Assembly (NCBI GenBank): GCA_025435555.1
Contig: JAIWWG010000067.1
Location: 62,001-126,000 of the forward strand
Source: Chytriomyces cf. hyalinus JEL632
Lineage: Eukaryota; Chytridiomycota; Chytridiomycetes; Chytridiales; Chytriomycetaceae
Length of the DNA: 64,000 bases
Reading direction: 5' to 3'
Of this stretch, positions 32,058 through 43,541 are shown piece by piece (position 1 is the stretch's first letter; each line of letters starts with the position of its first letter). A model generated the notes under the pieces. That model saw nothing but the letters and a program-made list of their open reading frames with translations, was not told where the DNA came from and searched no databases. A program made the translations under genes and the position numbers.

Positions 32058-32982
32058 ATGGATACCAACACGTACGAACGAGCAGGGCCTGCCTTCATTG
32101 GCAGACCATTCTCGGAAGATGCAGGCAAGGCAGTCATCCTGTGTGGATGGATGGACGGCCATTTCAAACACGTGGAGAAGTACGCTCACTTCTACAGGAC
32201 CAACGGATACACCGCCTACATCTTACTGTCCGCCTATCCAGGTGACCCCCGCTTCCATCTGCATGTCTCTATTCCCTGCTTTGACTGACAACCCGCTTCC
32301 CTCCTTCGCAGACATCGCCCAAGCCTCGAACCAGAAGGAAGACATCCACCATTTCAACGACGTCATAAATCATTTAGAGGAGCGAAACTTCCTTAGATCT
32401 ATGAACATCACTCAACCCACCGAACCTAAAGCGACCGCCGTAGTTCACGTCTTTTCGAACGGCGGATGCATCAAACTGCGACACCTCCTCCACAGCCTCC
32501 ACGCCCAAAACAAGTCCCTCAAGAGCGCAGCCGTAATTCTCGACTCTTGTCCCGGCAGTGCCAGCGCCAAAAGCGGTGCTTCATTCCTCACCGTCGGACT
32601 CAAGAATGGCCCAGTCCGAACTGTTGCGAAATCGTCCATCTTCTGGTTTGCGTTTTTCGCACGCTCGGTGAACTGGTTTTTTACACGCATTGGATTCCCG
32701 TTGTATGATATTTCCAAGCATCCGATTGAAGTGTCAGCGCCGCACGCCGTTTCGCAACTGAACGCGAAGGGGAACTTGACTGGGCCTCGCTTGTTCTTGT
32801 ACAGCGACGCGGATGAACTGTGTGCAATGGACGAAGTCCAGGGACGTATTGAGGCGTGTAAGGCAGAGGGCATTGTGACGGAGGAGAAGCTCTTCATTGG
32901 CAGTCCACATGTGAAACACGCGGTTGTGCACAAGGAAGAGTACTGGTCGCTTGTTTCCCAGTTTCTATCGCGTCATGAATAA
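32058..32982 (+). CDS. TMEM53/DUF829-family alpha/beta-hydrolase-like protein, copy 3
   Basis: Exons 32058-32241 and 32312-32982 give 284 aa; an upstream in-frame ATG at 32013 would add 15 residues. Contains ILCGWMDGHFKHVEKYAHFY, HVFSNGGCIKLRHLL (Ser about residue 110), ILDSCPGSAS, DISKHPIEVSAPHAV, LFLYSDADELC and GSPHVKHAVVHKEEYW. A hydrophobic stretch (FWFAFFARSVNWFF) could touch a membrane. The intron position matches that in copy 2. Clearly more diverged from copies 1 and 2 than they are from each other. Confidence 0.82.
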
Positions 32983-33176
32983 ACAATTTCCCAAATCCCT
33001 GGATCGATGATCCGCGCCGACATTGCGGTCAAAACAAGTATATTTTCCCATTTTCAAAATCATGCCTGCACAGTTAAGGTCCGTATCAAATCTCATCTGT
33101 TCGATAATCCGTTAAAAAAAGGTTTTCCAAACTCTTGTTCGACCGTCCAGACCACGGCCTCGGCTTTCTCCCGCTG

Positions 33177-35545
33177 TCACATTCTACGGTAACAGTGTTC
33201 ATCACTTACACCGCTGAAATGATCCGCAGCGAGCTTCTTGAACAGATTGATTTCTGCCAACACGTCGCTTTTATCGTCATGTAGGCTTGATGGCGCTGCT
33301 GCTGCGAAATCATGCGCCAATTTTATATCATGGCTAATCGGGTTTTTAAATGGCGCATCAGCCAGGGCTGCTTTCAGAGATTTGAAATCTACCGCAAAGC
33401 AATCCTTTAGATTCAGATGCACTGGCATGATAAGACGCACCTTCAGATTTCCCAGTGGTCGACAACTCGAGCCAATTGTCGCAGTATGATTCAAAATCAA
33501 GCGCCTCGCTCCATTTTGTGAGAAACTCATGTTCGACTTCTGATTCAAGTGTTACCATCGCGTCCAAGAGTTCTTGCTCATTCGAGAATAAAACTTTTGC
33601 ATCGCTTTCGACCGTCTGAAGAATTGGATCCGAGTTTCCAAGTTTTCGACCCTCTTCGTACCTGCAACGAAGCTTTTTTTCAGTTGAAAATAACGTGGAA
33701 GAAAGTGGAAGCCATCAGAACAAAGTCTGAATATTAAACTCACAACTTTGTCATCCACTCCAATTTCTTTAGTTTTTCAACCGATCAACTTGTTGCCGGC
33801 GTTTGAATTTCAAGTGATGGAACGGCACAATTTTTTGCGCGGTTTTGCATACAACTTCGTCCATCTGTTCTTCGCGCCAATTCCGTTGAACGATTAGCCG
33901 CCATCCGTTGTTTTCAAATCGTTGGTACCATCCATCTACTTGTCAATGCTATGAGTTTTGTTTGAATGTCACACGGTAATAACACACACATACCTGGGTT
34001 GTTTACATGCACCTCCCTTGCCCCCTTCAAAAATAATTCCCGTGGTACTTTTTGCTTCAATTTGGTATAATCGCGTGGACTAAAACTATTCATATCCACC
34101 AACTTGCAATGAACAAAGATTTTATAGTAGATCGTTGGCGGGAAACACGTTCCTCCAAGACGAAAACGGACATGTGTAGAGCTCGCAGCATCAAATAGTT
34201 TTGATTCTTTTGGATTCACGTATTTGAGAAGCATGGGTGGGTTTCCGCTTTCTCGGAATTTGATGAGGTTTCGATAAAACTTGAATATTCTTTTGGACTG
34301 TTTTTGGGTTTGGAGAAGGAGAATGAGATTAACATAGTTAGCAGTCACGTCAGATAAAATGTCAGTTAAAATATCAGCACTTGCGCTGTAACTTCTCCAA
34401 AACTTTTGAATGCGAACAACAGCTTTCACATACGTACTGACTGTATAATTTGCGCGTTGAGCATAATGAATGATTGCATTCTTTGTCTCTGTTCCAATCA
34501 CGCCAGCTTTCTCTTCGACAGTCAAAGCCTGCAGCGTGGCCCATTTGCGCTTCAACATTGCCATGCGGAACGTGGCTTGGATCTTAGCTGCGCAGAAATA
34601 CGGGAAATCAGGCAGAAAGGTCATTTGAGATTCAAAAATTATGCTGAATCGTCTGAACCTTTCGATCAGCCGTTCTTGCCAAAAATAAGCGGATGCGTTA
34701 GATGAAATGAATAAAACAAATAATCACTCAACTTGTATCGTCAAGTCAACAACTCCCGGTAACCCGTTTGTAACTTGTTTACTGTCCGTGTCGTGACTCT
34801 TGATGGTCAATCGATGATACTTGACAGCTATATACTTTCGCCGAATCAAAAGCCCGCGAAACAAGCTCTGAATCACGATACTCGCCGCACTGCGCGATAA
34901 CTGTTCCTTCAACACTTGTCGCTCTTTCAATTTCGCTTCAGTCAGCGCTTCTGAGGCAGCTTCCGCCGTGATTTGTTCCACGCGGATTCCTTCTTTGGTG
35001 TCGAGCAGGAATTTGGTGGTTGGTTCGAGGACCGCGTTTAAAAGACTCGATTCTTGGCTGGAGTTTGACGCTGCTCCTGTGGATGTGGTTGTAATGGGTC
35101 GAGATAGATCTGCTGTCAAGATTATTGGCGCGGGTTCGATGAAATCGTCGTCGGCCTGCGAAAGTGGAACTTCTTCATGCCGCATGGCCAGCTTATTTCA
35201 GAATTGAAAGAATGAGCGCGCTGTGAAGATTTATAATGGTAGATTCACCTGCCGCGCTTCTTTGGAAACTCGCAGCAGTCTCTCGTACCGGTCATTTGGA
35301 AAATCGACAGTATCCAACAAGTCCAGTGGATCAAACCCGCACAATTGCGCTACAATATTCGAATCGGGGTTGTTCGAAATCGCGCCAAGGATGGATGAAG
35401 CTGGCTGCTTATTGGCGGGCATAAAGTCTGATGGGACAAGAGACTGGCTGCGATAGCAGTCGGACGCGGCGGATGTCAGTCTGTGTCCGAGAGGGCTCGG
35501 TGTAGGCATGGGCGGGAGAGCAGGGTACTCTGACTGGGGATCCAT
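33177..35545 (-). CDS. C11orf65/MFI-like IQ-motif protein, with one apparent frameshift
   Basis: Proposed exons: 35545-35249, 35191-34783, 34674-33994, 33938-33744, 33661-33441 and 33388-33177. The N-terminal half carries IQ-like motifs (SIVIQSLFRGLLIRRKY; AAKIQATFRMAMLKRKW; VVRIQKFWRSY), which bind calmodulin-like proteins. The C-terminal half matches vertebrate MFI in order: CFPPTIYYKIFVH, the ARxYxKL-like PRDYTKLKQ, WYQRFENNGWR, and a lysine-rich block ending EWMTKL. All phases agree except in exon 4: a run of five T's at 33773-33777 must be six to keep frame into EWMTKL. This is either a sequencing indel or a real break. The exon 2 donor is the least certain. MFI proteins are linked to mitochondria and cilia. 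Confidence 0.75.
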
Positions 35546-37543
35546 GGGACGCGAGTTCGGGATTTACGAAACAAGTTTGGCGCGAAGGTTTGTCAAGCAG
35601 TTAAAAAAAAAAAGTCTCGCGCGTGACTCTCAACTGACAAATGTTTGATCAGAATATTTAAAAGCACTGCTGACTAAGAGCAAGCAACAATGCTTGAATG
35701 GCGTCTAAATCTTTGGTCTATATGAATCAGTGCAGACAAAGAAGTGACGCCAGGTATGGCATCCGAGATTCGTCGTTTTGGTCAACAGTCTGCGTTGTTG
35801 CTGCTTATGACTGACCGTGTAGCTGTGACCCAGAGTGGAGATGGGGCTGTGGCTTTGCTGCGATGATCTAGTTGTTGGCCTGTTGGCGTCAATATTAAGG
35901 GTCACAGACGAGTCCATTTTTTATTCAGGCTCATCAAACTTGCATTTCTCAACAGCAGCCTGTGTAGCCAGTCAAATCAATATCATGTTCACGTATAAAA
36001 AGTTGTGATGCACCTCTCGTAAGATATCCTTCCCTGTCAATTGTGAAATCCTTTGCTTGTTTCTTGTGATTCAAGGCCACCAAATTTTCGCAATTGGACA
36101 CTTGAACACTTGTCCTTTGAGCTGTTCCTTGGCATTATTGATAGCACCATCTTCATCAAAATCCCCATCATTGTATCCAAGAAAATCTATTTTTTCCATT
36201 ACCCTGTCGGATAATTTTAATGGCAGCAGAGCAGCTCAAGACTTGAGTTAAGCTGATCGAAAGCATTAGCTTCAGAAAAGACCTTGCTGCCGCACTCACC
36301 GTATTTGTGTTTGGTTGGCCTTGTTCATGTGTTTCTCCAGCCACAGCAATTGCCAATGTTGATTCAAATTAGACACTATGGCTAAGACTGGATACTTTGA
36401 GCTGGAATCTGCACACAAGAGGTCCAACTGTGCTTGTTGCAACTTTGAACTTGACACACTGTTGCGGATCCTGGTCAAGGTGGACCAGCGGTCTCCTCAT
36501 GTACTCAACATAAAGGAGAGCTCAAAATCTCTGGAATGCATGAAGATGTGGGAAACAGGTTTGAGCACCAGCAGACCCCATACGTAACAAAGATGTGAAA
36601 TACACACGACTTCGTGTAAATATAGACAAGCCATGGGGACGGTAACACACCGTCGATCACACACACAGGTCTCTGGCACATCTGCCAAGTCCTACAAGCA
36701 CCCACGTGCCATCCACGGCTATTTATGGTCACTGGATGAGAAGCTGTGAGACACACTGCCAAGACCCCAATAAAGCTTTATTTACACAAAGTTGGGACCT
36801 TAAACAATCCACCACGATAACACACCACCACATGACACCCTCACCAAGTCGTCATAAGGTGTCAGACTCTATCACTCTAGAGAATACCAACAGTACTAAG
36901 CCAAACTACCTGCAACACCAAGCATTCGGCAGAAACACACCAGTACATAGCTTGTGTAGTTGAAATGAAGGTTTGAGCCTGGATAGGCGGCACTTGAGGA
37001 CCCAGATCTTGCATAAGCAAAGTTCAAAGTTAGTACACCACAGTCAAACTGACACGCTGAAACGTACATGGACAGCAGGCAGCGCTGCTTACCTGTACAC
37101 CGTCACTTGGACCCATGGCTCCCTGCCCAGGTGGGAGAGTCCCCGTCAGAGGTCCAAGGATACAGTCATATGCACGTTGGACGTTGGTTGGATAGTTTCT
37201 TATTCAAATCGTAACTTTTTGGATTGGTAAAGGCCCAACAGTCTTTGGGGACGTTCGGGGGATTTCCATCTTGGTTCTTTATAATTTCTACCGTGAAAAA
37301 ATAGAAAACCATGGAGATACCCACGATTTTCTACCCATGAGTGATTCTTTCATGTTCTATTCCAAAGGGTATAAATGGTAGAGCTTCCACAAGGCAAATA
37401 AACATCTTCTTAGACCAAAATCATTGTTGTAGCACCTTGTCCTCAAGTCACAAACCCTCGTACAGCGTGCCACCACCATTTGTACCGACACCCTGATCCT
37501 GAAGAAGTAGCTGTAGATGGTTCCAAGATGGCAGGAGTCACTC
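35546..37543. other. 2-kb gene-poor stretch
   Basis: No gene recognised. Features seen: a tight cluster of CACA/CATG-rich DNA (36600-36850); AATAAAGC at 36770; and, at its right end, TATAAAT (37370) followed by AATAAAC (37400). That spacing is reminiscent of an LTR promoter/polyadenylation unit, but no matching partner LTR was found. Confidence 0.4.
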
Positions 37544-38110
37544 TCAAACTTCCCAATGACGTTGGGGGAATTTGAGGATTGATTTCAAAGATGTAACTTG
37601 CATCCAGAAATCACTGTTGGTAACAGTCTTCTGAAAGGCATCCAGTTTTTCCTTCTGCTTTACTAAGACAACCTCGGGCGTGTTGGCAAGAATTTGGCTC
37701 AGTATGTACTGCCCTTCAAGTAGATTTTCAAGCATTGTGTACTGTGTGTGCCATCTTGTTGGAACAGCAAAAGTGAGCCCTTTTGAAACCAGTAAACGCT
37801 TCCGCTCAGCGTTATAGCTGTGCAAGACCAGATGGTGGCACTTTACAAATGCAACAATGTCTGCTGCAGCCTCCATAACTGACTTGAACCGAACTGATTT
37901 GACTGTATCTTTGATCAGCAAATTGATGATGTGGGCGGCGCATCCATTTGCAAACACATGTGGATAAATATCCTCGATTATTTTCCATGCATGGCGCGTG
38001 ACACTGGCATTGTCTGTGACCACTCAAACCAAATTTGCGGAGCCAATTTCCTTGATGAGATTTTTCACTGCTGTGCAGATCTTTTTACCAACTGGATATT
38101 CGCCACAACA
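37544..38110 (-). pseudogene. hAT-type transposase fragment (DUF659-like)
   Basis: The minus strand from 38023 to 37544 encodes VTDNASVTRHAWKIIEDIYP, then FANGCAAHIINLLIKD and VPTRWHTQYTMLENLL. These are typical of the hAT catalytic region between the second Asp and the insertion domain. The same frame continues upstream (KKICTAVKNLIKEIGSANLV) but is broken by a TGA just before VVTDNAS. The N-terminal BED finger, the C-terminal dimerisation domain and terminal inverted repeats are not seen. Dead remnant. Confidence 0.75.
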
Positions 38111-38161
38111 AGCGCTTGATCAAAAATCAGCATTCAACTGTCGAGACAGGTGATCTGTTCA

Positions 38162-38480
38162 GGACGAAGACGATATTGACGGAGGGGGTGAGGAAAATTT
38201 GACGTTTGAAGTGGCAACGCCGCATATGGATGAAGTGCGCATCATCTTGAACGAGCTGCAAAATCTGGAACGGGAATCCATTAAAACGGCGGAGGAGCAA
38301 ATGAAAAGTTGGGCTGGAAAGGACAACGGTTCTTTATCTGGGGAAATGAGCGCGTTGCTCGAAAAACTGAACGCTTGGATAAGTGCGGGAAGCACTGCAA
38401 GTGTTATGAGAGTTCTTGATGACCATTCCAACTTGTTAGAGCAGTATCATGCACTGACTAGAAGTCTTCTAGCACTCTGA
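38162..38480 (+). CDS. small helical acidic protein or exon, unknown
   Basis: An open frame (DEDDIDGGGEENL, then MDEVRIILNELQNLERESIK) ends in a TGA at 38478-38480. It is predicted to be largely helical. I do not recognise it. It adjoins the hAT remnant and a second short frame (38502-38720), so it may be the 3' exon of a broken gene. Confidence 0.35.
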
Positions 38481-38725
38481 TGGCTTCATCAAGTCAAATA
38501 AATGGAAGTTTTCAGTCAACTTCTGATCTTTTTGAACACCATGAAACATACGCGCGCAGAACGGATGGTGTTTTTCGAAACGGAAGCGCAACCGAGTTTG
38601 AACTTGTTTTGGGAGGATGCCATGATTTTGGGAGAAATACCGAGAATCGAGCACCTCGCCGCGTCACACAAATGTGCCAAGTTGTTTTTGCGCAAACAAT
38701 CCCCCCAAATCCATGGCTGAAAGCG

Positions 38726-39805
38726 TCATTTATGGTCCTTTATTAACTCTCCTCGCTCCTCCCCAGCACCCTGAATCAGCTTGGACCCAGCCAGAATCAC
38801 CGAAATGGCCACAGCGAATGCACACAGAAACCCGCCAAGTCCCTGCCACGTGCTAAACTCTCTAAACAAAACAACACTCGACAGTACAGCCGCAGTATTG
38901 AACCCTGCAAAAAAGATGGGCTGAAACTTGGTCATGCTGAAACGCGTCAGTGCTTCTTGTTTGAAAAACTCTTGAATCACAATGCTCCCAACAATCATGA
39001 TGCCCATAATAAACAGGGCGGGTATTGCATCTGGTGTCGCTGAGAGAGGTTTGTTGGATGTGGCTGCCGTTTGGAGCAGAGAGGACACCACTTTGCTGCC
39101 TATCACAACAATGGCCCCAAATAAACTACAGATACACGTAAGGAGCATGATGGTTGTCCGCCGAAAGAGTGCATTATAAATGAGCACGGTTTGAACGAGA
39201 AATACGCTGCTGAAGCCAGTCAAGAACATGAACGATGACAGTGATTTGAGAATTTCGTCTGGGGACTGTCCCAATGTGTTCCCTCCCTGTGGAGATACAA
39301 CCAAGATGAGACCCACGCCGGCAATGATGCATGCGTAGCCGTATCGCTGCGACCGTGACAAGGTTTCGCCCAGGAATCTGAGTTAAACATAGTTTTTCAT
39401 CAGTTCGTGTCGACCCACAATTTCGGGCGGCCGCTTCTCTCACATGCATCCAAGTACGCCCGATACAATCACAGACACAATGTTTAGAGGCGTTACAACG
39501 GCAGCGCTTGCCTGGCCCAGCGCAAGTCCGTTGAACACTTCACCGAGATATGTGAGGCCAATTCCAAGCAGCCAAGTTGGTGAAGATACCCGGGACTGTG
39601 ATCGCTGTTTCTGTTTCGATTTGTTTGCTTTGGCGTGTTCCTGATGGATGATGTGTCAGGAGCTCACGAGCAAAGTGCTTCCTCCCCCCACCTGTGCGTC
39701 CGCTGCGCTGATGAGGTTCGAGATGGCGTACTTCTGGATGGTCTGCCCCGTCCCAATCAGCGATGCTGCGAGGAGGGCGCTCATGACCCCAAGCGCGAGG
39801 ACCAT
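38726..39805 (-). CDS. NIPA-like (DUF803) membrane transporter
   Basis: Exons 39805-39692, 39640-39444 and 39377-38726 give 320 aa. About nine hydrophobic segments cover most of the protein, with a short charged loop after the first (EHAKANKSKQKQRSQ). Family cues are the QKYAIS start of the first loop, GQASAAVVTPLNIVSVIVSG, the ICSLFGAIVVIGSK helix, and QEFFKQEALTRFSMTKFQPIFF followed by SSVVLF, as in NIPA proteins. NIPA members are magnesium transporters of the endomembrane system; the ion here is inferred. Its ATG is 51 bp from that of the divergent gene at 39857. Confidence 0.78.
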
Positions 39806-39856
39806 TTTAGTTTGATTTTATGGACTGGGTTTTAAAATTTTGTTTGGATTTGAACA
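39806..39856. promoter_or_regulatory. 51-bp divergent start-to-start region
   Basis: All the DNA between two divergent start codons. T/A-rich (TTTTATGG...GTTTTAAAATTTTG). Each gene's 5' UTR and core promoter must overlap the other transcription unit or be very short. Confidence 0.6.
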
Positions 39857-41365
39857 ATGAGCCTCCACGGTACGGCATCCCCGCGTTAACAGCTCCCTCG
39901 CGACTCTCAACTGACCCCAAACAATCTTCACAGACCAACTGGAACCACACATTCAGCAGCTCAGTCAGAACCCTCCGCCGGAACTCGTCGCGTGTGAGCG
40001 TCTTATTGGAAGCCCGTTCTATGTCCAGGCGTTGTGGCCGACGAACATGCATACATACTTGCTCCTGGCCCGTAGCTTCCTCAGCGCTCCTCTCTGCGAC
40101 TTGGGTCTCTCGAATATTTCTGTCGATTTCCGCAGACATATTATGGCCCTTACTTCCATGGTTGCTGAGTGTCCATCCTGTACTTTGGGAATCGTGTCAA
40201 TGAAAAGCCAAGGTACTTCAAATCTGAGACTAGTAGATCAGGCCGCGTCGGGAGAGAGCAGCAAGGGCAGTCCCTTCAAGGAAGGAGAAAAGTACGCGTT
40301 GAATGCCATTGTCTCTGCCACGAAACTGCCAGCACGGCGGGGAGAGCGAGCCCGGGTCAATCTTGTCAAATATTACGGCGAGACTGGGTTGCAAAAGATT
40401 GCGCTGATTTGTGGATATCTTGGTAAGAAGTTCGAGCATCCCTTGGCACCGCCGTACTCACTTCCAAGTAAACAGGATTCACCAACACCATTAGTGAGCT
40501 CCTCTGCCTACCAGTAGATATGCAAGCGCTGTCTCGCGCAACATCCACGTCGCTCTCGGGGACCGGGTTCACCATCGCCGAAACACGGGTCAAGGACCTG
40601 TCTAACCCCAATCGCAAACGCAGTAGCATCACAAACGTTGTTCAGGTGTTTGCAAAGACGGAACAGCTTTTACGTGGCTTCCCGTCCAGCAGCGCGCAGT
40701 TGAACACGTGGATGCAGACGCGATTCGGGTTCGTGCCGCGATATATGCTCAAGATGCAAACAGGCGGTGCAAAGCGGTCTCTCTGCCGTGTTTGGAGTCT
40801 GGGCTTCTTCATGGACGATCCAGAGGGGCAGCAGCCAAGCATACCATTCCCGGAAAAGATCGTGCTCGGTATCCTGTTCTTCCGATCCACACAGAACAGT
40901 TACCTGCTCACTCACTTTGCACACCTGGCCCACGCCCAATCGGTGTCTGTCCAGGCCATGCAAGACGCGCTCGCAGTCTCGAAACAAAACGTGGTAAACG
41001 TGATCAAAGACAAGATTGGTTTTGAGCAGCTATCGCAGCTGCTCGCATGCAAGATTGCTATTCGTGACTGCGAGCATTACCGACTCTCTTCTCGACTGTT
41101 GGAGGCAGCAGATGGCAATGTCTCTCGTGTGATGGAGTTGGTGAATCTAATGGGAATATATGCGCTGATGCAGCGATACACAGCCGTGTTTGACGATGCC
41201 AGCGGGTTGGAGCAAGAGTGCGAGGCCGCCGTGGAGACAGACGTTGGGAAAGCGCTGGGACTAGCCAACCTGACTCCGTACACGGCAAACAGCGAGGCAG
41301 CCGCACAGCTCAACTTGGGCAGTCCCAGCGCTGCAGCGATATGGGGAGGCGGTGTCACGTTCTGA
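39857..41365 (+). CDS. AhpD-like / carboxymuconolactone-decarboxylase-fold protein
   Basis: Exons 39857-39869, 39934-40422 and 40476-41365 join in frame to 463 aa. The middle shows the helical AhpD/CMD pattern: ISVDFRRHIMALTSMVAECPSC (a CxxC), then GEKYALNAIVSATKLP and GLQKIALICGYLGFTNTISELLCLPVD. The His that usually follows the CxxC in AhpD peroxidases is not at the usual place, so the redox activity is uncertain. The C-terminal ~290 residues (FGFVPRYMLKMQ; LGILFFRSTQNSYLLTHFAHLA) may be a second, diverged repeat of the same fold. Ends 97 bp before DGAT2; AATAAA lies at about 41381. Confidence 0.5.
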
Positions 41366-41462
41366 ACATTTTCAAAAAAAAATAAAGGGTCAATTGCGCA
41401 CATGGGATGCAAATGCGCTCTTTCAACTTTTTCGCCTCAAATTCCCAACAGCAAAACACCTC

Positions 41463-42627
41463 ATGAACGTCCCACTGACCATGCCCACTCTACCGTCCGT
41501 GACATTCCCTTCGATGCCTGAGATGCCTGCCATGCCTGCTATGCCCGCAATGCCAGACCTGGCCCTGCCTGAGGCTCCGAAGCTGGCCCCCCTCGCCGTG
41601 CCCTTCCCACGCCGACGCCAGACTCTTGCCGTGGCATTCTGGATGTGGCTGCTGCCTCTGTTCCTGCTTGCGTTCGGAGCCATGCTGTACTTTTCATACA
41701 TCGTGAGTCTTCGCTTGCTGTCTATATTGGATCTAAACATATCGAATTCGCCGACAATCGCAGACGCGCTCCATTGCCCTCGTCTATGTCATCTACCAGC
41801 TGCAAGACAACGGTCAACAGACAGGCGCCCGTCGCCAGCAGTGGCTCCGCCGTCTTCCCTTCTGGATCTGGTTTGCGGACTTCTTTCCAGTCACTTTGCG
41901 CAAAGAAAGCGATCTGGATCCTTCTCACAAGTTCATCTTTGGATACCATCCACACGGCGTCATCAGCATGGGCGCTTTCACTTCATTCGCAACTGAGGCT
42001 CGCAACGTGTCGCAACTGTTGCCTGGCCTCAACATTCGTCTGCTCACTCTGGACGTCAACTTCAAAGTACCCTTGTGGAGAGATTTGCTGTTGTTCCTCA
42101 ACGTTGCCAGCGCCGACCGAAAGAGCATCGATCATGTTCTGAAGGGGAAACCAGGTGACGGAGTCATGCTCGTCCTCGGCGGTGCCGCCGAAAGCATGGA
42201 AACCTTCCCAGGCACAAACAAACTCATTCTCAAATCGCGTCTCGGCTTCATCAAAATCGCTCTGCAACACGGTGCAACTCTCGTACCCACGTTCGGCTTC
42301 GGTGAGAACGACATTTGGGACCAAGTGGCGAACCCGAAAGGCAGCCCCGTGCGCAAGTTTCAGGAAGCTGTTAAACGCGTTGCAACATTTTCACCGCTCT
42401 TGTTTCATGGACGTAGTTTGTTGACGTACAACTATGGGATCATGCCGTACAGAAGGCCTATTACTGTTGTGACGGGTGTGCCCATCGTGTGTCCCAAGAT
42501 GGACACCATCACGGAGGCGGACTTGCTGCAGTATCAGAAATTGTATATTGAGGGGGTTCAGTCGCTGTATGATAAATACAAGGATGAGTTACTGCCCAAT
42601 CGCAAGGAGGATCTTATCATTTTGTAA
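41463..42627 (+). CDS. DGA1: diacylglycerol O-acyltransferase 2 (DGAT2)
   Basis: Exons 41463-41702 and 41764-42627 give 367 aa, normal for the family. The N-terminus contains a short repeat of Met-Pro-Ala units (MPEMPAMPAMPAMPD) before a hydrophobic hairpin (FWMWLLPLFLLAFGAMLYF). Active-site block YHPHG is near residue 141. Further signatures are GGAAESMET, KSRLGFIKIALQHGATLVPTFGFGE and TVVTGVPI. The enzyme makes triacylglycerol from diacylglycerol and acyl-CoA at ER and lipid droplets. Tandem with, and close behind, the AhpD-like gene. Confidence 0.92.
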
Positions 42628-43541
42628 TAACACATGCACATTTCTCGATATTTGCCTGGTTTGGTTTCGCTTGATTTGGTTTTTGCTCCCAGCATGTGCC
42701 ACACTTTTTTCATGCTTTTTTTTTCAATTGACTTCATAGCCCGTTCGAATTGCTTTGTATTCAGCGAGAGTTTGCCTCATAAAGATTCTGAATAAACTAA
42801 ATTGGAATTCCCACTTTTTATTTCCATCGTTCCCACCGCCCTGCGCAATTTCGCGTCTTGAAGTGTCACAAGATTGCACTCATCACAGCTCAAGCAGAAT
42901 CTCGAACAAGCGATCCTTTGGACAGCGCACGCGATTGCCCTGTTCTGCTGTTGAATATTTAGCTCTCTTCAAAACTATTGGGTGCGGTATGCCCACTACC
43001 TTCACCTGGGCAACATGAAAAATGTGCGCACTCCGTTGATGTGAAATCACCAATTTCTGGCCCAGTCCGTTGAAACAGTCTTCACTCCATGAATACCAAC
43101 GGGGGTATTTTGGTATCGATTCACGTCGCTGTGGAGCTTCAGTCCGCTCTCCCACGGAGATCTAACTGGTATGTCTGGCGTCTGAGGTGAGCCATTTGTT
43201 CTCAACAAAACTTCTACAGCTCCAGGTCGGTCGAGATAGGGATATAGTTCCGTATTGGAGTCTTTCTGGACAAACTCTTGTTGGAAATGGACGAATTCTC
43301 GAGCCCAGCTGACGGTATCTTGTTCAGATTCCAGGCTCCAGCAAGATGATGGACAGCTTCTCTTCGACTCCAAGTGCGAAAGTAGATAGGAACATTGAGA
43401 GCCGAATCGGAAGTTATTTCGCGTGAATACGTTGTGTGTAAGATGGCATGTGTTTTTCTTTGTGCAAGTGGGCATCTGGTTCCATCAAGACCAAAAATAG
43501 CTTTTGCATGAACCCGAGTTGGAATTTCGGGCTTTTATTTT
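42628..43541. other. intergenic between DGAT2 and TLS1
   Basis: Convergent 3' ends. Minus-strand open segments at 43155-42883 and 43475-43047 overlap in different frames. The first has some coding-like composition (PKYPRWYSW; IPHPIVLKRAKYS), but no family was recognised and splice joins were not consistent. An unknown small gene here is possible. Confidence 0.35.

Noticed and set aside
42883-43475. Two minus-strand frames between DGAT2 and TLS1
   Set aside because: They overlap in different frames and could not be joined; kept only as a possible unknown gene in the intergenic note.
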